NCBI RefSeq assembly: GCF_001039355.2
Contig: NW_019775484.1
Location: 304,551 to 368,550, forward strand
Length of the DNA: 64,000 nt
Direction of reading: 5' to 3'
Source: Lingula anatina
Lineage: Eukaryota; Brachiopoda; Lingulata; Lingulida; Lingulidae
This document shows positions 50,901-62,948 of the stretch, one piece after another. The notes beneath the pieces are model-generated. The model worked only from the letters and a program-made list of their open reading frames with translations, ran no database searches and was not told where the DNA came from. The stretch's first letter is position 1. Every line of letters starts with the position of its first letter. The position numbers and the translations under genes were made by a program.

Positions 50901-53407
50901 CCGCACGTTACAGAGCATGAACCCCAGGAACCCCAGGAACCCCAAGTCCTAACTAAAATAAAGTTTACAAACAATTACTCAATCTGAATTGCAGTATTAA
51001 CAATCAATTTTTGTGATTAACATGAACTCCAGGATCCCCAAGCTCCATCTGGAATAAACCTCATGAAATAAATAGCAGAATAAAATTTAAAGATTCAGAG
51101 CAACATTGATATTCATTAAACACTCAAGTGATTCAGAAAACTTTAAACAAACCAAGAATCTTAGGTTCATATATCAATTCAACCTTATACACTTTTGAAC
51201 ATTTACATATCTTATATCTCATGTATGATATGTGTCCTATTTTACAAAATAGACTCTCCAAGTTTCTTTGTTCCTGAAGACTATGTTGCTTCTTATCTAT
51301 GTCTGACTTATCTTTATTACAAGCTTTTTTTTTTACATTGTGTGTGCACACACTTTTTATTCAGTACTTGAAATGTGCCCGTTTAAAGGACGCGTACGGC
51401 TCTTCACTGAGAATAAAATTGGATTCATTTGACTCCTTAGTTAGAGTCCAGCACCCCTTGACCCTCATGGAGTTAATTTGACTCCTATATAAGGGTCAAA
51501 TACCCCACCACCAGAGTCTTTAGACTCTCTTATCAGAGTCAATCACCCCCTGGCTCTCGTGGAGTCAATCTGACTCTAAAATCAGAGTCAAATTACCGGG
51601 GGCCAGTGTCTGGCTGACCCCTTTCACCGACTCTTTTCGCTCGCTGGACAGTAACCCTCGTTTCATTACTTGGGATGGCAGTGAGCAGACGGCGCGGAGA
51701 GAACAGTTTTCATCATCCTTTGTCAGTATAAACATTACTTTATTGGTCATAGTTGGTTTTATGCATCAACAAGTGGTTTTCTGTGTGTTTCTGCATACAG
51801 AACTCGTACACTTATTACTGGCCAGGGCTTTCAGTTGCCATACCCGGCTCTGGAGCGGGGGGACGTGGGTTCGAACCCCTCCGGCGACAAATCAGTCTTT
51901 AATAAACGATAACTGCTGCCTCTCCGCCTGGCACTGTTATTGTTGTTCTTTTGTTAATAATGTGCCAAGGAGTCAAAAATTCCTTATTATGGGGTCATGG
52001 TGAGTCTTTTGTAGAGAGGGATGAAGGGATGTGTGAATGGAGTCAATTGTGACCCTCCTGTGGGGTCTGGGCTGGCGTTACTCCATCGGAGTCAACTTGA
52101 CTCCAATTGGGAGTTATTTTAGGCACCACTGCTGGACTCCAAGTTTGGAGTCACTTGGACTCCGATTTTATTCTCAGTGTTAGATTGTTTGGGAAATAAA
52201 TTGGTAGAACACACAGTTTCAAAGGGTAAAGTACACACATTGTAAAAATAAATACATTGCCGATTACAGTATTTGAAAGAAAGAAACAGAACTTACATTG
52301 TTACGATAGCAATACTTCTTTTACACAACATTACGGGAGGCAGAAGTGGAAAAGCAGTTTTTCAAGTTATCTTTAGCTCCAACAGTGTAACTTACATGTG
52401 CATGGAAATAATTTTACCTGGATAAGATTCACATATATAGAACAACGCTGAACTGCAGCTTATGTCATTTAATCCTAATATGTGACCCTCAATCCAAATA
52501 TGCATACAGTCTTGCCGGCCAGAGTCATTGGGTTCACCAGGCAGCCACAACGAACTGTCTATGGGTTTGTTATTAGAGTACCATATCCAGTTTCCATCAT
52601 TCTTGGGCTCTATGCCGTCAACCCAGTAATACGGAGACACTAAAACACATAAGAGAAATCATTCTTCGACGATAAGTTTTTTTTTTTTTTTTTTTTTTTA
52701 ATTTTTTATGAAAGATTATCTGGCGCATAAATATAATTTTACATAAAGCATTTATCTATAGGAGAAATATGCTTATTTACTATCAAATTGCCCTTGGGAT
52801 TTTCTGATATCATGATGCTTTGCGTAAAGTTGATGGAAAAATACCAGGCAGGCTTAATGTAACAATAGGGTGAGCAGAGACTGCGAAATAATTTGAGCAC
52901 GTATCCAAAAACCCGATGGATTAATCTGAGCAAAATGACGGAATGTCCCATAACCCATAGTCTGTTTACAAAATGTAAAGGGCAGGTTAAGCCTTTTAGT
53001 TTGTATGTGATTATTAGGATATATACATTTCTTGAAATAGATGGTATGAAATACGATGCCTTTTTTTTCTGAACTAAGTTTTAATCAGAATTTTGTGGTA
53101 AAATAATTTAACTTGGGTGAGGCAAATCCCCCCCCCCCCCCCCCCCCAAGTACTTACTTCCTCTGCCAGTCATGTAGCTTATGAAAGTATCCCTTTTGGA
53201 CACCGTGTCTACGACAGCTAAATGAGCTCCTTCGCTTTCACATTGACGGCGTGCAGCGTCCCAGCTCTTTTTTTGAGACCTTTCAAAACGAAAGCAAGAC
53301 GATTCTAAACGGACATAGTTGCTAGGACACTGCACTAAGACTGCCACCAGTTGTATACAGCAAGTACTGAGAAAACATCCAGTAAGGAAAACTCGCATCG
53401 GCTCCAT
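41922..53407 (-). CDS. Locus H: long-form lectin gene with disrupted central module
   Basis: Exons: 53158-53407 (signal peptide, CTLD1a), 52418-52639 (CTLD1b, GEPNDSG and GLND), 50782-50952 (TSP1), 50245-50418 (sushi), 49864-50040 (sushi-like), 49302-49523 (sushi-like with WGW), 48814-48968, about 45708-45793 and 45017-45171 (module), 44681-44842 (ephrin-receptor-like Cys), 44212-44319, 43624-43734, 43218-43331 (EGF), 42418-42615 and 41922-42136 (CTLD2, ends VCEFDKV). Exon 48814-48968 has TAA at 48856-48858 (about codon 443), and the next exon is recognisable only at its 3' end with a TGA in frame. Skipping the three module exons would restore the frame because the module is phase 1 at both ends. 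All other exons look intact. Possibly a pseudogene, or a gene expressed without the module. Confidence 0.78.
45017..48968 (-). other. Decayed three-exon module of locus H
   Basis: Exon 48814-48968 ends KLNVCTDPCE, matching the C-x3-C end in D and I, but carries a stop. The middle exon survives as FIVIVVTVPRD near 45708-45793. Exon 45017-45171 is open (VKGDNIRISQPSFVC, GSIRKMFNC) and very similar to I. Confidence 0.6.
45794..48813. other. 3-kb intron region of locus H
   Basis: No exon recognised. A + strand frame at 45861-46085 begins MPRCVAVGF, which faintly recalls THAP zinc-finger starts, but the rest does not fit. T runs occur near 46551-46582 and 48638-48655. Otherwise AT-rich sequence without visible repeats. 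Confidence 0.45.
51020..51052 (-). pseudogene. TSP1 relic in locus H
   Basis: After an intact CAG acceptor the minus strand reads DGAWGSWSSC then a stop. It matches the start of the locus I TSP1 exon (DGAWGSWGSWSTC), suggesting that the original TSP1 start was displaced by the exon now at 50782-50952. Confidence 0.65.
51405..52179. mobile_element. 775-bp element with inverted ends and GAGTC/GACTC arrays
   Basis: The left end CACTGAGAATAAAATTGGA matches the reverse complement of the right end, TCCGATTTTATTCTCAGTG, with one mismatch. Both subterminal regions hold many GAGTCAA and TTGACTCC units in both directions. The interior contains GGGTTCGAACCC (51867-51878), a tRNA B-box-like motif. The matching intron of locus I lacks the element. 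No protein recognised. Confidence 0.7.
53128..53147. repeat. 20-base C homopolymer beside a splice donor
   Basis: A run of 20 C lies within about 10 bp of the exon 1 donor of locus H. Run length is prone to sequencing error; locus I has a shorter mixed sequence here. Confidence 0.9.
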
Positions 53408-53428
53408 AAATACAGTTTCTTTGTGCTA

Positions 53429-53436
53429 TATATACA
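53429..53436 (-). promoter_or_regulatory. TATA-like motif upstream of locus H
   Basis: TATATATA on the minus strand about 22-30 bp before the ATG. If used, the 5' UTR would be nearly absent, so its role is uncertain. Confidence 0.25.
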
Positions 53437-53584
53437 ACTATAACTAGATGATGACTTTTGCGCCTTCCTAACACAAGCAAACGACAAGTTTGTCATCTGG
53501 AGTCGATATATGCTTTTAAGAAAGATACGACCGATACGGGAAACAGGTCATGTTGAATCATATTTATACTTCGTTCACTGCGAG

Positions 53585-53700
53585 TATGGTGTTCTTTTGG
53601 CCTTTTTGTAATCTAGAAAGAGATAAATAATGACCTTTTTTATTTTTGGAACTTAAGTTTGATTTAAGTCTTGTCACCATTTCTGGACACTCAGCCACTT
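53585..53700 (-). promoter_or_regulatory. Conserved upstream block of locus H
   Basis: Highly similar to 62833-62948 upstream of I and partly to 40385-40487 upstream of G; shared words include AGATAAATAATGACC and CCATTTCTGGACACTCAGCC. Regulatory role inferred. Confidence 0.45.
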
Positions 53701-53904
53701 GAGACAAAAAGAATTAAAATTTTTTGGTTACAGAGAAAGTAACAAGACAAGGTAGCCACTAATTGAATCAGTAGTCATGTTGATGCTGAGACGTTTCCTA
53801 ATTTTGATGAGGAAAAGTGAAATTATTTATCAAGGCTTTGAAATTTTTCCGATGACGGTCGGTCATTTCCCTTAGACCTGAAAACAAATTCTACTTCGTT
53901 GAAC

Positions 53905-54190
53905 GTCTATATAAAATCAAGATAAGACTTCTAAAACGATATAATTCCCTGGTCGGAGTACTGGGGTTAGTATATGAATGTCACTTGTATAAAGTAATGG
54001 GTAGCAGGCTGCGGCTCCTAGCGGACTTCCATTCCTGTCACATCGGAACTGAAAATAAAAGGCTATACGTACATTCATTCATTTACTTTTTGACAATGTA
54101 ATATGTGTATGTAAAACAACCAGGTCTTCGGACTGTGTAGTGCTGCCATTTAATGGTTTTAGACGTCTTATCTGGATTTTATATAGATAT
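53905..54190. repeat. Segment inverted relative to locus I upstream DNA
   Basis: Inverted repeats at about 53909-53937 and 54155-54186 (TATATAAAATC and AGATAAGAC-type words) enclose a segment that reads in the opposite direction to its match at about 63198-63410. Confidence 0.6.
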
Positions 54191-54508
54191 CGATATAATT
54201 CCCTGCTCCGACTAACCTTTGCATACTGCATGCCAGACAAAATTGCTAAGGAGTCGAAACTCTCAATATCATGCCGTAAAATTAAAAAGGTCCGTTGAAT
54301 AACACAAGTTTTTGAAATTAAGATTTAAAATAGACGATACCATTATTTTATCTGATAGAAAGGAATGTGAACGCTGAGTACATAAGGGGGCAAAACGTCT
54401 GACATAAACCGTAGTGGCTATGCCGGGGGGCCACGACCCAATTTCAAAAGAAAGGGGAAATAAAAACTTTTGCACGCCTTCGGTGGTTGTCAATTCTCTT
54501 AATTTAAG

Positions 54509-54720
54509 GCTCTATTCCCATAGATTTTAGATCGATCTATCCCCGCGGGGAGTCTCACTAGATTACTTTCAGATAATCCGACTTAAATGTCCGTCCCGCC
54601 TACTACAAGCTGTAAGGGGTTATTAACTTTCGTGTCCGCCCGGCTGACAGCTATTTAGCGTGAACCCCCAGGGAGTTAGGTCGATCTAAAGTAGGTCGAT
54701 CTAATCTATGGAAATGGGGT
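54509..54720. mobile_element. MITE family 1, third copy
   Basis: Ends CTATTCCCATAGATTTTAGA and CTAATCTATGGAAATGGGGT are inverted; the interior AGATCGATCT and TCGATCTAAAG words match the copies at 11535 and 31138. Non-coding. Confidence 0.65.
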
Positions 54721-56022
54721 GTAAGTTTCAAAATTTAAGAGCTTTTTATAGTTGCATCTTTTTATCAACGCGTTCTTATGATAAGTGTCTTCTCGGATAG
54801 AAAATAAAACACTAAACAAATATAGCATATTGATTTATTTTTCAACTCAATTCAATGTATAACAGTGATGCCCGTCACGTAGATAATCTAATAACTACTG
54901 CACTGCCACATGCATTGTTAACGCACATGAACTTCACTGCCGTCATCAATGTAAAATAGATATAGGCCTACGCAAACCAGACAATGAGTGGTGTATTGGG
55001 TTTCTATACTACCTCCTTAATACCGTTTAGCACTCGTTATTACTAATCATTGATAATTCCACCATTACTATTCACTGTCGTGGAGCCAGGAAGAACAAAT
55101 GAAAAACACTGTTCACGTTTGGATGACTGCATGAGCACATTCCCTAAAGTATTTTTTAAAAATGATAAGAAGATGGCTAATTATAGAGTGTCATCAATAC
55201 TCTATAAATAACCTATAAAGCAGCAGAGAAGAGAAGAGAAGCAGGTTTTGTGTACGAACAGGCATCAAAAGGGCGTGAAACTAACCATAAATTGATTTTT
55301 TATTACAATAAAATCATGTAGTTAATCAAAATCATACATTGATTAATCTTTATTAAACCAATTATACATTGGTCAATAGACAAAACGGTTATTTTTTGCC
55401 GGCATACATGACAGTGAAAAAAGTAAATGAAATCGCAGACTGAACTACATGTTACGGATATAATGTAAGTTATCAAAGGTTATTTCTGTAAAATGCTACA
55501 TGCACCTACTTTGTTTCGAATTGAGGGTTTCATCAAAGTAAAATTCACCATTGGTCGATGTAGTAAGAACATTTTACATATATCAATATTTTCGTATGTT
55601 CCCTACGGTGCATGTACAAACAACCTATGTCACTGAAGTTAATCGAAAAGGTGAGGTGAAGGTCGAGTGCATAAGTGTGACTCCCAAAACTCTAAGAATT
55701 CCTTCACTTATTCACTGAAAAAGATTTTAAAATTTCACTGTCAATGTATTTAAATGTTAATACATGTTATAAAGCGCACTGAGATTATAAATGCGCCATT
55801 AAAGAATTCAGCATTACTTATTATTATCAATCATCAAAATCACGACGTATACAAAAGTTTGTTCATGCTATACTGTATATGATTTCAAACCATCAAATTA
55901 CTTCAGACGATTCGGACTTAAAGAACATCAAGCTCCTTGTACGAAAAATGAGTCTTTTTCTTGATTCACTATATCGGAAAGTCGAGATGTAGGCCAATTA
56001 GCAGTTACGAAGTTTATTCTGT
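54721..56022. other. 3' flank of locus I
   Basis: No exon recognised. From about 55130 it parallels 41000-41921 downstream of H, so the H-I duplication extends at least 0.9 kb beyond the stop codon. Confidence 0.6.
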
Positions 56023-59000
56023 TTACACTTTATCAAACTCGCATACAGCATAGTTTGATTCATCACAAGGGACGACCCTCCACTGGAAAGCTGTGTTTCC
56101 GTCCATCACGGCACAGTTCTTGGTGCGGTCATTGGACGCAGGAAGGGTCAGCCCTGTATCCCATTCGTTGTACAGGGTGTCAACTTTACTCCCGTCACTG
56201 TAAACGAAAGTTCCTTCTTGTTCTTTGTCGTTAAGACCTGGTAATGATAAAGCATCAAATTATCTGCAATGACGTTATTCAAAAGAACTTGAAAGCGTGA
56301 CTTGGTAAGGCCGGACCAAGAAAATTGCCATGCTTAAACTTTGCGTCAAACCTAGAATTCATTCCATAAAGTTCAACATACTAAAAACTAAATACTTTTG
56401 TCCGACATAATATCTGATAAAATTTGATGAGCAATATAGAACAAGAGAAATGCACATAATTGTAATACGTTAATACGTATACGTTGAAAAACGAATATAA
56501 AAAAACAAGAGTTAATGAGTACACAACCTACCCATCCAGTAAGAGTTTGGTGGATTTAGAAAGCTGGTGACCGTTTTGTATGTCACTTTGTCCTTAATGT
56601 CCACCAAATGTGCACCAGGGTGAACGCTTCCACACAGCTGTGATGCGTTGCTATGGGTAACCACAGCTGCCGAAACGAACAAACAGCGTTTGTTTGTTTC
56701 TATAAATCCATCGGGGCATCTTTGATCTAAAAGAAGTAATGAATTAAAGAATCAACATTTTGTCTGGCTCTTTGTATTTCCGTCAACCTAATCACCTAGA
56801 ACAATAACAGTCTGGCAGTATTAGTGTTCGAGTAAAGTAGATTTACCTGCAGATAAATGTATATCAGTGCTTTGTTAAATTTACAGCACCATAGGCCAAA
56901 CTAACCACCTGAATTCGACTATATACCCAAGGCAGTCTTACCGCAATTGTTTCCATAGTAACCAACAAGACATGCACACTTGTAACTCCCCACGGTGTTT
57001 ATACACTGCATTCCAGAACTGGGGCAGCTGTCCGGGTACTTACACTCATCGACATCTGTTAATGATATTAACAAAAAAAATTAAACAATCAAACTGTAGC
57101 ATAGAAAGGAATTCAATTCCTAAATTACCAATCATGTTTGAAAGTTTGAGAGACAGGAACAAGGAGTACATTTCTGAAAATGCTCAGCCGCGTTTCCTTT
57201 TTTCTCAGCTTTAAGAGATGATGTATTTAAACAGCAACATAACCTTAATCTATACAATGCACATACATGTAAGGAGGGAAGTAAGAAAATTAATACATAT
57301 ACGACACCCGTATTAATGAAGAAAACACACCTGTACAGAAATTCCCATCGTAACCAGTAAGACATTCACACCTGTAAGACCCCTCTTTATTGATACACCT
57401 GGCATTCACTGGACATATGTCACTGTTGCATTCGTCGATATCTATAAAATATACGACACGTTACCACTCCTCATCAAGACGAAATCATGTTCTTTCAAAA
57501 TCAGTTTACTCGATCGAATCACACTAGTCCATAATATAGCATACATACGTTTTGGTTTTTACTCACATTGTCGTTTAATTAATTCTGTAGTGTATAAAAT
57601 CTTTTGAATTTGTTAACATTAAAATGTGTTTTCAAATATCTTGTTAAAAGATGATTGTTTGTCATTACCTTTGCATGTCCCATTGATGTTTTCATAACCA
57701 GGAAGACAATTGCACTCAAACTTGGATCCATTTAGTTTGCACGGGTGTATTCCACAGTTACACCCCTCGTACTCTGAGAAACCAAACAGATAACGTGCAT
57801 ACAAAATATATGTCAATAACCACATTGAATTACAACAATATTAAGCAAATATCCATTGCCTAACTATCCAAAATACCCAAAGACTATCGGATGTACCTTG
57901 GGAGAAGTTATGTACGTAATTTACAAACATTGCCATTCTGCTTAAAATAGTTTTTTTTTTAATTTAAAAACATCACCTCTGCAGTGTGTGACGTTGCTGA
58001 TTCCTAATCTGTCTGTGGTGGTGCCATTCGGACACAGTTTGCAAGACATCTGACCGGGTTGGTCCTGATACTGACCAAATGGGCATGACGAACATTGCTT
58101 TTCATCTTTGTTATGATACGTGCCAACTGGGCAAGTGACTGAAAGAGATTAAAACGACATATTTGTAAGTCTTAAAACATTTTTGTTGAGTGATACAATA
58201 CAGCTTGCGTTGCACTGGCTACGAAGTTAGTACACAGCTGACAATTTTAAAATAAATTTTGTTCCTGGAAAGTTTAAATATCCATTTTGATAATGATACG
58301 TACAGCAATTGAAACCTTTCCTAATGGAACCTGAAAGACACGTCAGAAATGGCTTGGATACCCGGATGTTGTCCCCTTTCAGCCTGGCAGGTGCTCCACC
58401 AATTTGCAGTACAATCGACCCGGATACGATTGCCTGCTTAAAAGCGTCCGCCTGGATTCTGCAATACATTATTTCATAATTTGTCTCAGTTAATGGGGGA
58501 AGTATGCTGTCCAATTGATTTTCATAAATGTTAAAAATAGTTTATAATTTATTTATGCCATTGTTGATATTTCATCTGTTTAGAAGAAAATAAGTTGATG
58601 TATTTTGTAATGTAACGCATATGCAGTAAGACTGCGTGGCTTTTGGTGTAACATACTTCAAGGATTTGAGTGCCTTGGATAGTTCTATTCTTGCTGTCTG
58701 CTGACTGGTGACAGATCCTTTCGGAGGGGAAGCATAGAACGCTACCTTAATACTAAACAGTCGTGCCTGGGAAACTACATCTCTGCGCACCAAGCTCCTT
58801 GATGCCTCAATTGTAATGTCTGTAATCTAATTCAGATGGAAATTGGTTGTTATTTTATAGAGAGAGATTCGCTCACAATAATGCGTCTTTTATTTCACTT
58901 GCACTTCAGTATAAAACCTGGCAATGATTAGTTTACCGTATATGTTGATTAGGCTCTACAGAAACCCATTTGTAATTACAAAAAGTTATAGCAAGATAAC

Positions 59001-61512
59001 CCAAGTTGTCAATTTATTTTCAATGGTGTTGGAAAAATGACATCATTCTTCAACTTACTGTGCAACTTGCGGTGCAGATATTAGCATCAGCAAGTTTTTG
59101 TCTCATTTCTTTCATAATCGATTCCTCCAAACTCTCTTCCGGTTCTGTCGATGTCGTCTCAGTTTCCAAACCCTCAACCCATGCAAGGAATCCAGACTCG
59201 CTATCTGACACTAAAATTCAGGCTTCATGAGACATATGTACATGTATTTTATACGGGGGCGTCTCGATAGTCCAAGTGTTCATTGGTCCGAAGGTTTAAT
59301 GGTAACATTTTGTATCGGTTTTTTAACCAAGGGTTCATTGGTCTAAAGGTTCTAGTGAACTTTCGGATAATTCAGCCTTAATTCGGACTATTGAAACTTC
59401 GGACTATTGCTACGGCCCCGGTCATACTAGTGTACTATTGACGGATGTGTTTAGAACGTACGCCTCATTGTAATTCGTGCGATAGATTATGGCTGCTCAC
59501 CTTGACACATTCCTACAGCGCTAGGCATGTAACCAGCTCCTCCAAGTACCCTTACTTGCCACGCCCAGTCTGTTTTGACGTTGCATTCAAACACATCAGA
59601 CCCACCGGTGTACGTTTGACCATCGCCACACCTCATGTAGCAGGCCTTTCCTGTGCCGATGGCGCTGCAAGCTTTATGGCCACCCTGCGGGGGCTGGATG
59701 TCATTTGGATCACAGTCGCCAGTCGCTGTAAATGATGATGATGATGACATGAATAAGATGTATACAGGAATGCATGGTTGTATGCATATCCAGAAATGTT
59801 ATGTGACCGTGGCGATATGAGCTATAATCATTTTAGGGGTGCTTTTCTGTGAAATGCGAGTACTTTCCCTCTATATATGGATGTCATACATGCACAATAC
59901 ACTGTCACTCTCTCGAGATATATGCCTTCAACACCTGTCTAGCTGACGCTCCCCGTGTTCTGGCATATGTCGCTCGGGTGACTGTGCATTATCTCCAACA
60001 AAACACAAATAGTGTCAAGTTTCTCCAGTCGATTTCAGTCAGCCTGTTTAGTTCAGGAATATTTTTTATATTTAATAGTTAAATGTTTAATCATCAAAAG
60101 GAAAATTTTGCCAGGAATCTGCCAGGAATCACGAGGCAATTATTTCAACCTGGTAGATAGAAATATCTTACGTTCACATTTAGGCAGGGGTATGTACTTC
60201 CATTCGTAGGGTGACGAGCAGACGATAGGCGTGCTGTTTGAGGACTTGTAACCTCTGTCACACAGATAGTTCACATGGTCGCCATAGCACAAGGAGGCAG
60301 ACGTGTCGGGATAACCGTGCATGATAAAACGTGCCTTTCCACAGCATTCTAGAAAGATTAAAAACCGTATCAGGCATAAGTTTTGATATAAAATGGGTTT
60401 CGATTATCCAAGACGGTCGATTCAAAATATTTGTGCTGAGTGTCTGACACAACTTTTTAATAATTCCAAACTATTAAATAATTCCAATCTGCATAACTTG
60501 GTTATCACTTCAATCTCTTTTATCCATTCACTTACTTTTGCACTGTGGCTCCTCGTTTGTTAAAGTGCCGTCAGCCTGACATGTTCTTTTCAGACTCCCG
60601 CTGACCAGTTTGTGTTCTGGTAGACAGTAATAACGCACGTATTCATTTTCATATATTCTTGCTGCAGATACCGAGGCCGTGGCCCCAGGAACATTATGTA
60701 CCTGACAGGCTAAAATGATAATAGAAATTGGATTTCATTTGATGAGAATGTCATCAGTCATTAGAAAATGTTTATTTCGATTTGCAAATTTTCATTTGTT
60801 CTGCGATAAAAGAGCAAGAAAGATTACAAACTTTATAAACTACGCCACAACATTTATTTCATTTTAAGTTTAATCTATCAAAACACATTAAAAGTTTCCT
60901 CAAGCATAGGTCTATATTGGAAAAATATATCTTAAAGTGTACACCATAAAAGAAAAATGTCCGGTTTCAAAGCAATCATTTATAATATGCGACTTCTACT
61001 TGAAGATATGAAATCTCAGCGGAGATAAGATAAGCAGCCTACTTACTAGGACACTGTGGAGGATAACAGACTTCAGTTTGTCTGTCAGCTCCAGGACAAG
61101 GTTTACCGGGTCCAACAGGTGCTGGGTTATCACATACACGTGTACGGGACCTCAGACCTTGTGTGTCCTTAGAGCCGCATGTTAGAGAACATGTGCTCCA
61201 TGATCCCCAGGACCCCCAAGCTCCATCTGGAACACACCTTTAAAATCTATGCACCATTGAATAGCAACATGAAATTTCAAGATAACTAAAATCAGAACAA
61301 CATTGATATTCATTATACACTCGGGTAATTTACGAAACTACACTTTAATAAACCAAGAATCGTAGTTTCATATATTAATCCTGCCATATGATGCACTTTT
61401 GAACGTATACAGTATTTGCGTCTCATTTATGATATCTGCCCTATTTCATATAAAAAAAAAAGACGCCCCGAGGTGCCTTGTTGATGAAGATTTGTCCAAC
61501 TCATCTTTATAA

Positions 61513-61546
<34 letters not shown>

Positions 61547-62651
61547 TTATATTGCATGCACACAGTCCTAGCATGTTCATTTGAATGAAAACCATGCATA
61601 TAACTAGCGTGATAATTGCTAGCAGCGTTTATACTGTATCGATTCCACTTCATATTTTTTATTTTTTTTTTTTATTATTATTAATTCATTCATAAATCTA
61701 TGATTTACCTGTATAAGGTTCACATATAAAAGGATACGCTGCACTGCAGCTTCTGTCATTTAATCCTAAGACTTTGCTACCCCAAAAATGCATACAATCT
61801 TCCCGGTTGAGGTCATTTGGCTCATTAGGCAGCCACAATGAACTGTCTATGGGTTCGTTGTTAGAGTACCATATCCAGTTTCCATCATTCTTAGGCTCTA
61901 TGCCGTCAACCCAGTAAAATGCATACACTAAAACACAGAAATGAAGTTGTTCTTTCATGAAAATGTCACCTATATTGTTTATGACATTATGAGGCAGAAA
62001 AACATAATTTTACATGAAGCATTTATGTGAAAGAGAAATATGCTTACTTGTTTTTTTATATTTTTTGTGATTCTTAAGATTTTTTAGATTTCATGGTGTT
62101 TCACGTAAAGTTAATGGCGAAATACGAGGCATGTTCAATGTTAAAATGTTACAATAGGGTGAGCAGAGACTGTGCTATATGATTTGAGGGTAGGGTCCAA
62201 AAACCCTATGGAATAAACTGAGCCAAAGGACGGAACGTCCCATAACCCATCTGTCTACAAGATGTAAAGGGCAGGTTGAGCTTTTTAGTTTATATATCAT
62301 TATCAAGATTCTTTTTTTTTTTCATGCTTGGTATGAAATACAACGCCCTTTTTAAATCGGAATTTTGTGGCACAAAACACCCCGCCCGCACTTACTTCCT
62401 CTGCCGGTCATGTAGTTTATCAGAGTGTCCCTTTTGGATACCGTGTCTACGACAGCTAAATGAGCTCCTTCGCTTTCACATTGACGGCGCGCAGCGTCCC
62501 AGTCCAATTCTGGATACCTGTGAAAACGAAAGCAAGACGATTCTAAACGGACATAGTAGCTAGGACACTGCACCAAGCCTGCCACCAGTTGTACATGTAT
62601 ACAGCATGTACTGACAAAATATCCTGTGAGGAGAACTCGTATTGGCACCAT
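56023..62651 (-). CDS. Locus I: long-form CTLD-TSP1-CCP-EGF-CTLD protein
   Basis: Fifteen exons, 2610 nt, 869 aa: 62396-62651 (signal peptide, CTLD1a), 61709-61927 (CTLD1b; NEPNDLN, GLND), 61047-61226 (TSP1; three codons longer, KDT inserted after TCGS), 60536-60709 (sushi), 60172-60348 (sushi-like), 59501-59725 (sushi-like with WAW), 59059-59210, 58657-58826, 58304-58458 (unrecognised module), 57977-58138 (ephrin-receptor-like Cys), 57669-57773 (EGF), 57331-57441 (EGF, DIDEC), 56942-57055 (EGF, DVDEC), 56532-56726 and 56023-56237 (CTLD2; YWMG, FQWRVVPCDE, no EPN). All phases agree and no stop interrupts. Start at 62651 opens a signal peptide (LVAGLVQCP boundary). The calcium-binding EGFs and EPN lectin loop suggest calcium dependence. 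Secreted; ligand unknown. Best intact reference for the long form. Confidence 0.9.
58304..59210 (-). other. Unrecognised three-exon module of locus I
   Basis: Exons 59059-59210, 58657-58826 and 58304-58458 (phases 1-0, 0-2, 2-1) encode about 159 aa. Landmarks: acidic N-part (EPEESLEES), helix ending NICTASC, beta-like LFSIKVAFY, helix ARIELSKALKSLK, then FKQAIVSGSIVLQIGG, GDNIRVSKP and GSIRKGFNC. Aligns with D and H in all three exons despite low identity. Confidence 0.75.
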
Positions 62652-62832
62652 AATTACAGCTTAACCTTGCTATACATTCATACTATAGCTAGGTGATGAG
62701 AGATGCGTCTTCCAACACAAATACTCGACAAGTTTGTCATCTGGACTGTCGACAAACGCTTTTAAGAACGATATGGCCAATACGGGAAGCAGATCATGTT
62801 GAATCATATATTTATAGATCGTTCACCGCGAG

Positions 62833-62948
62833 TTTGGTGTTCCTTTGCCCTTTATGTAATCTATAAAAAGATAAATAATGACCTTTTTATTTTTGAAACT
62901 GAAGTTTGATTAAAGTCTTAACGCCATTTCTGGACACTCAGCCACTCG
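62833..62948 (-). promoter_or_regulatory. Conserved upstream block of locus I
   Basis: Paralogue of the block at 53585-53700; see there for shared words. Lies about 180-300 bp upstream of the ATG. Confidence 0.45.

Noticed and set aside
51812-51890. tRNA gene around GGGTTCGAACCC
   Set aside because: The 3' strand of the acceptor stem has no partner upstream and no anticodon arm is visible; treated as part of the 775-bp element.
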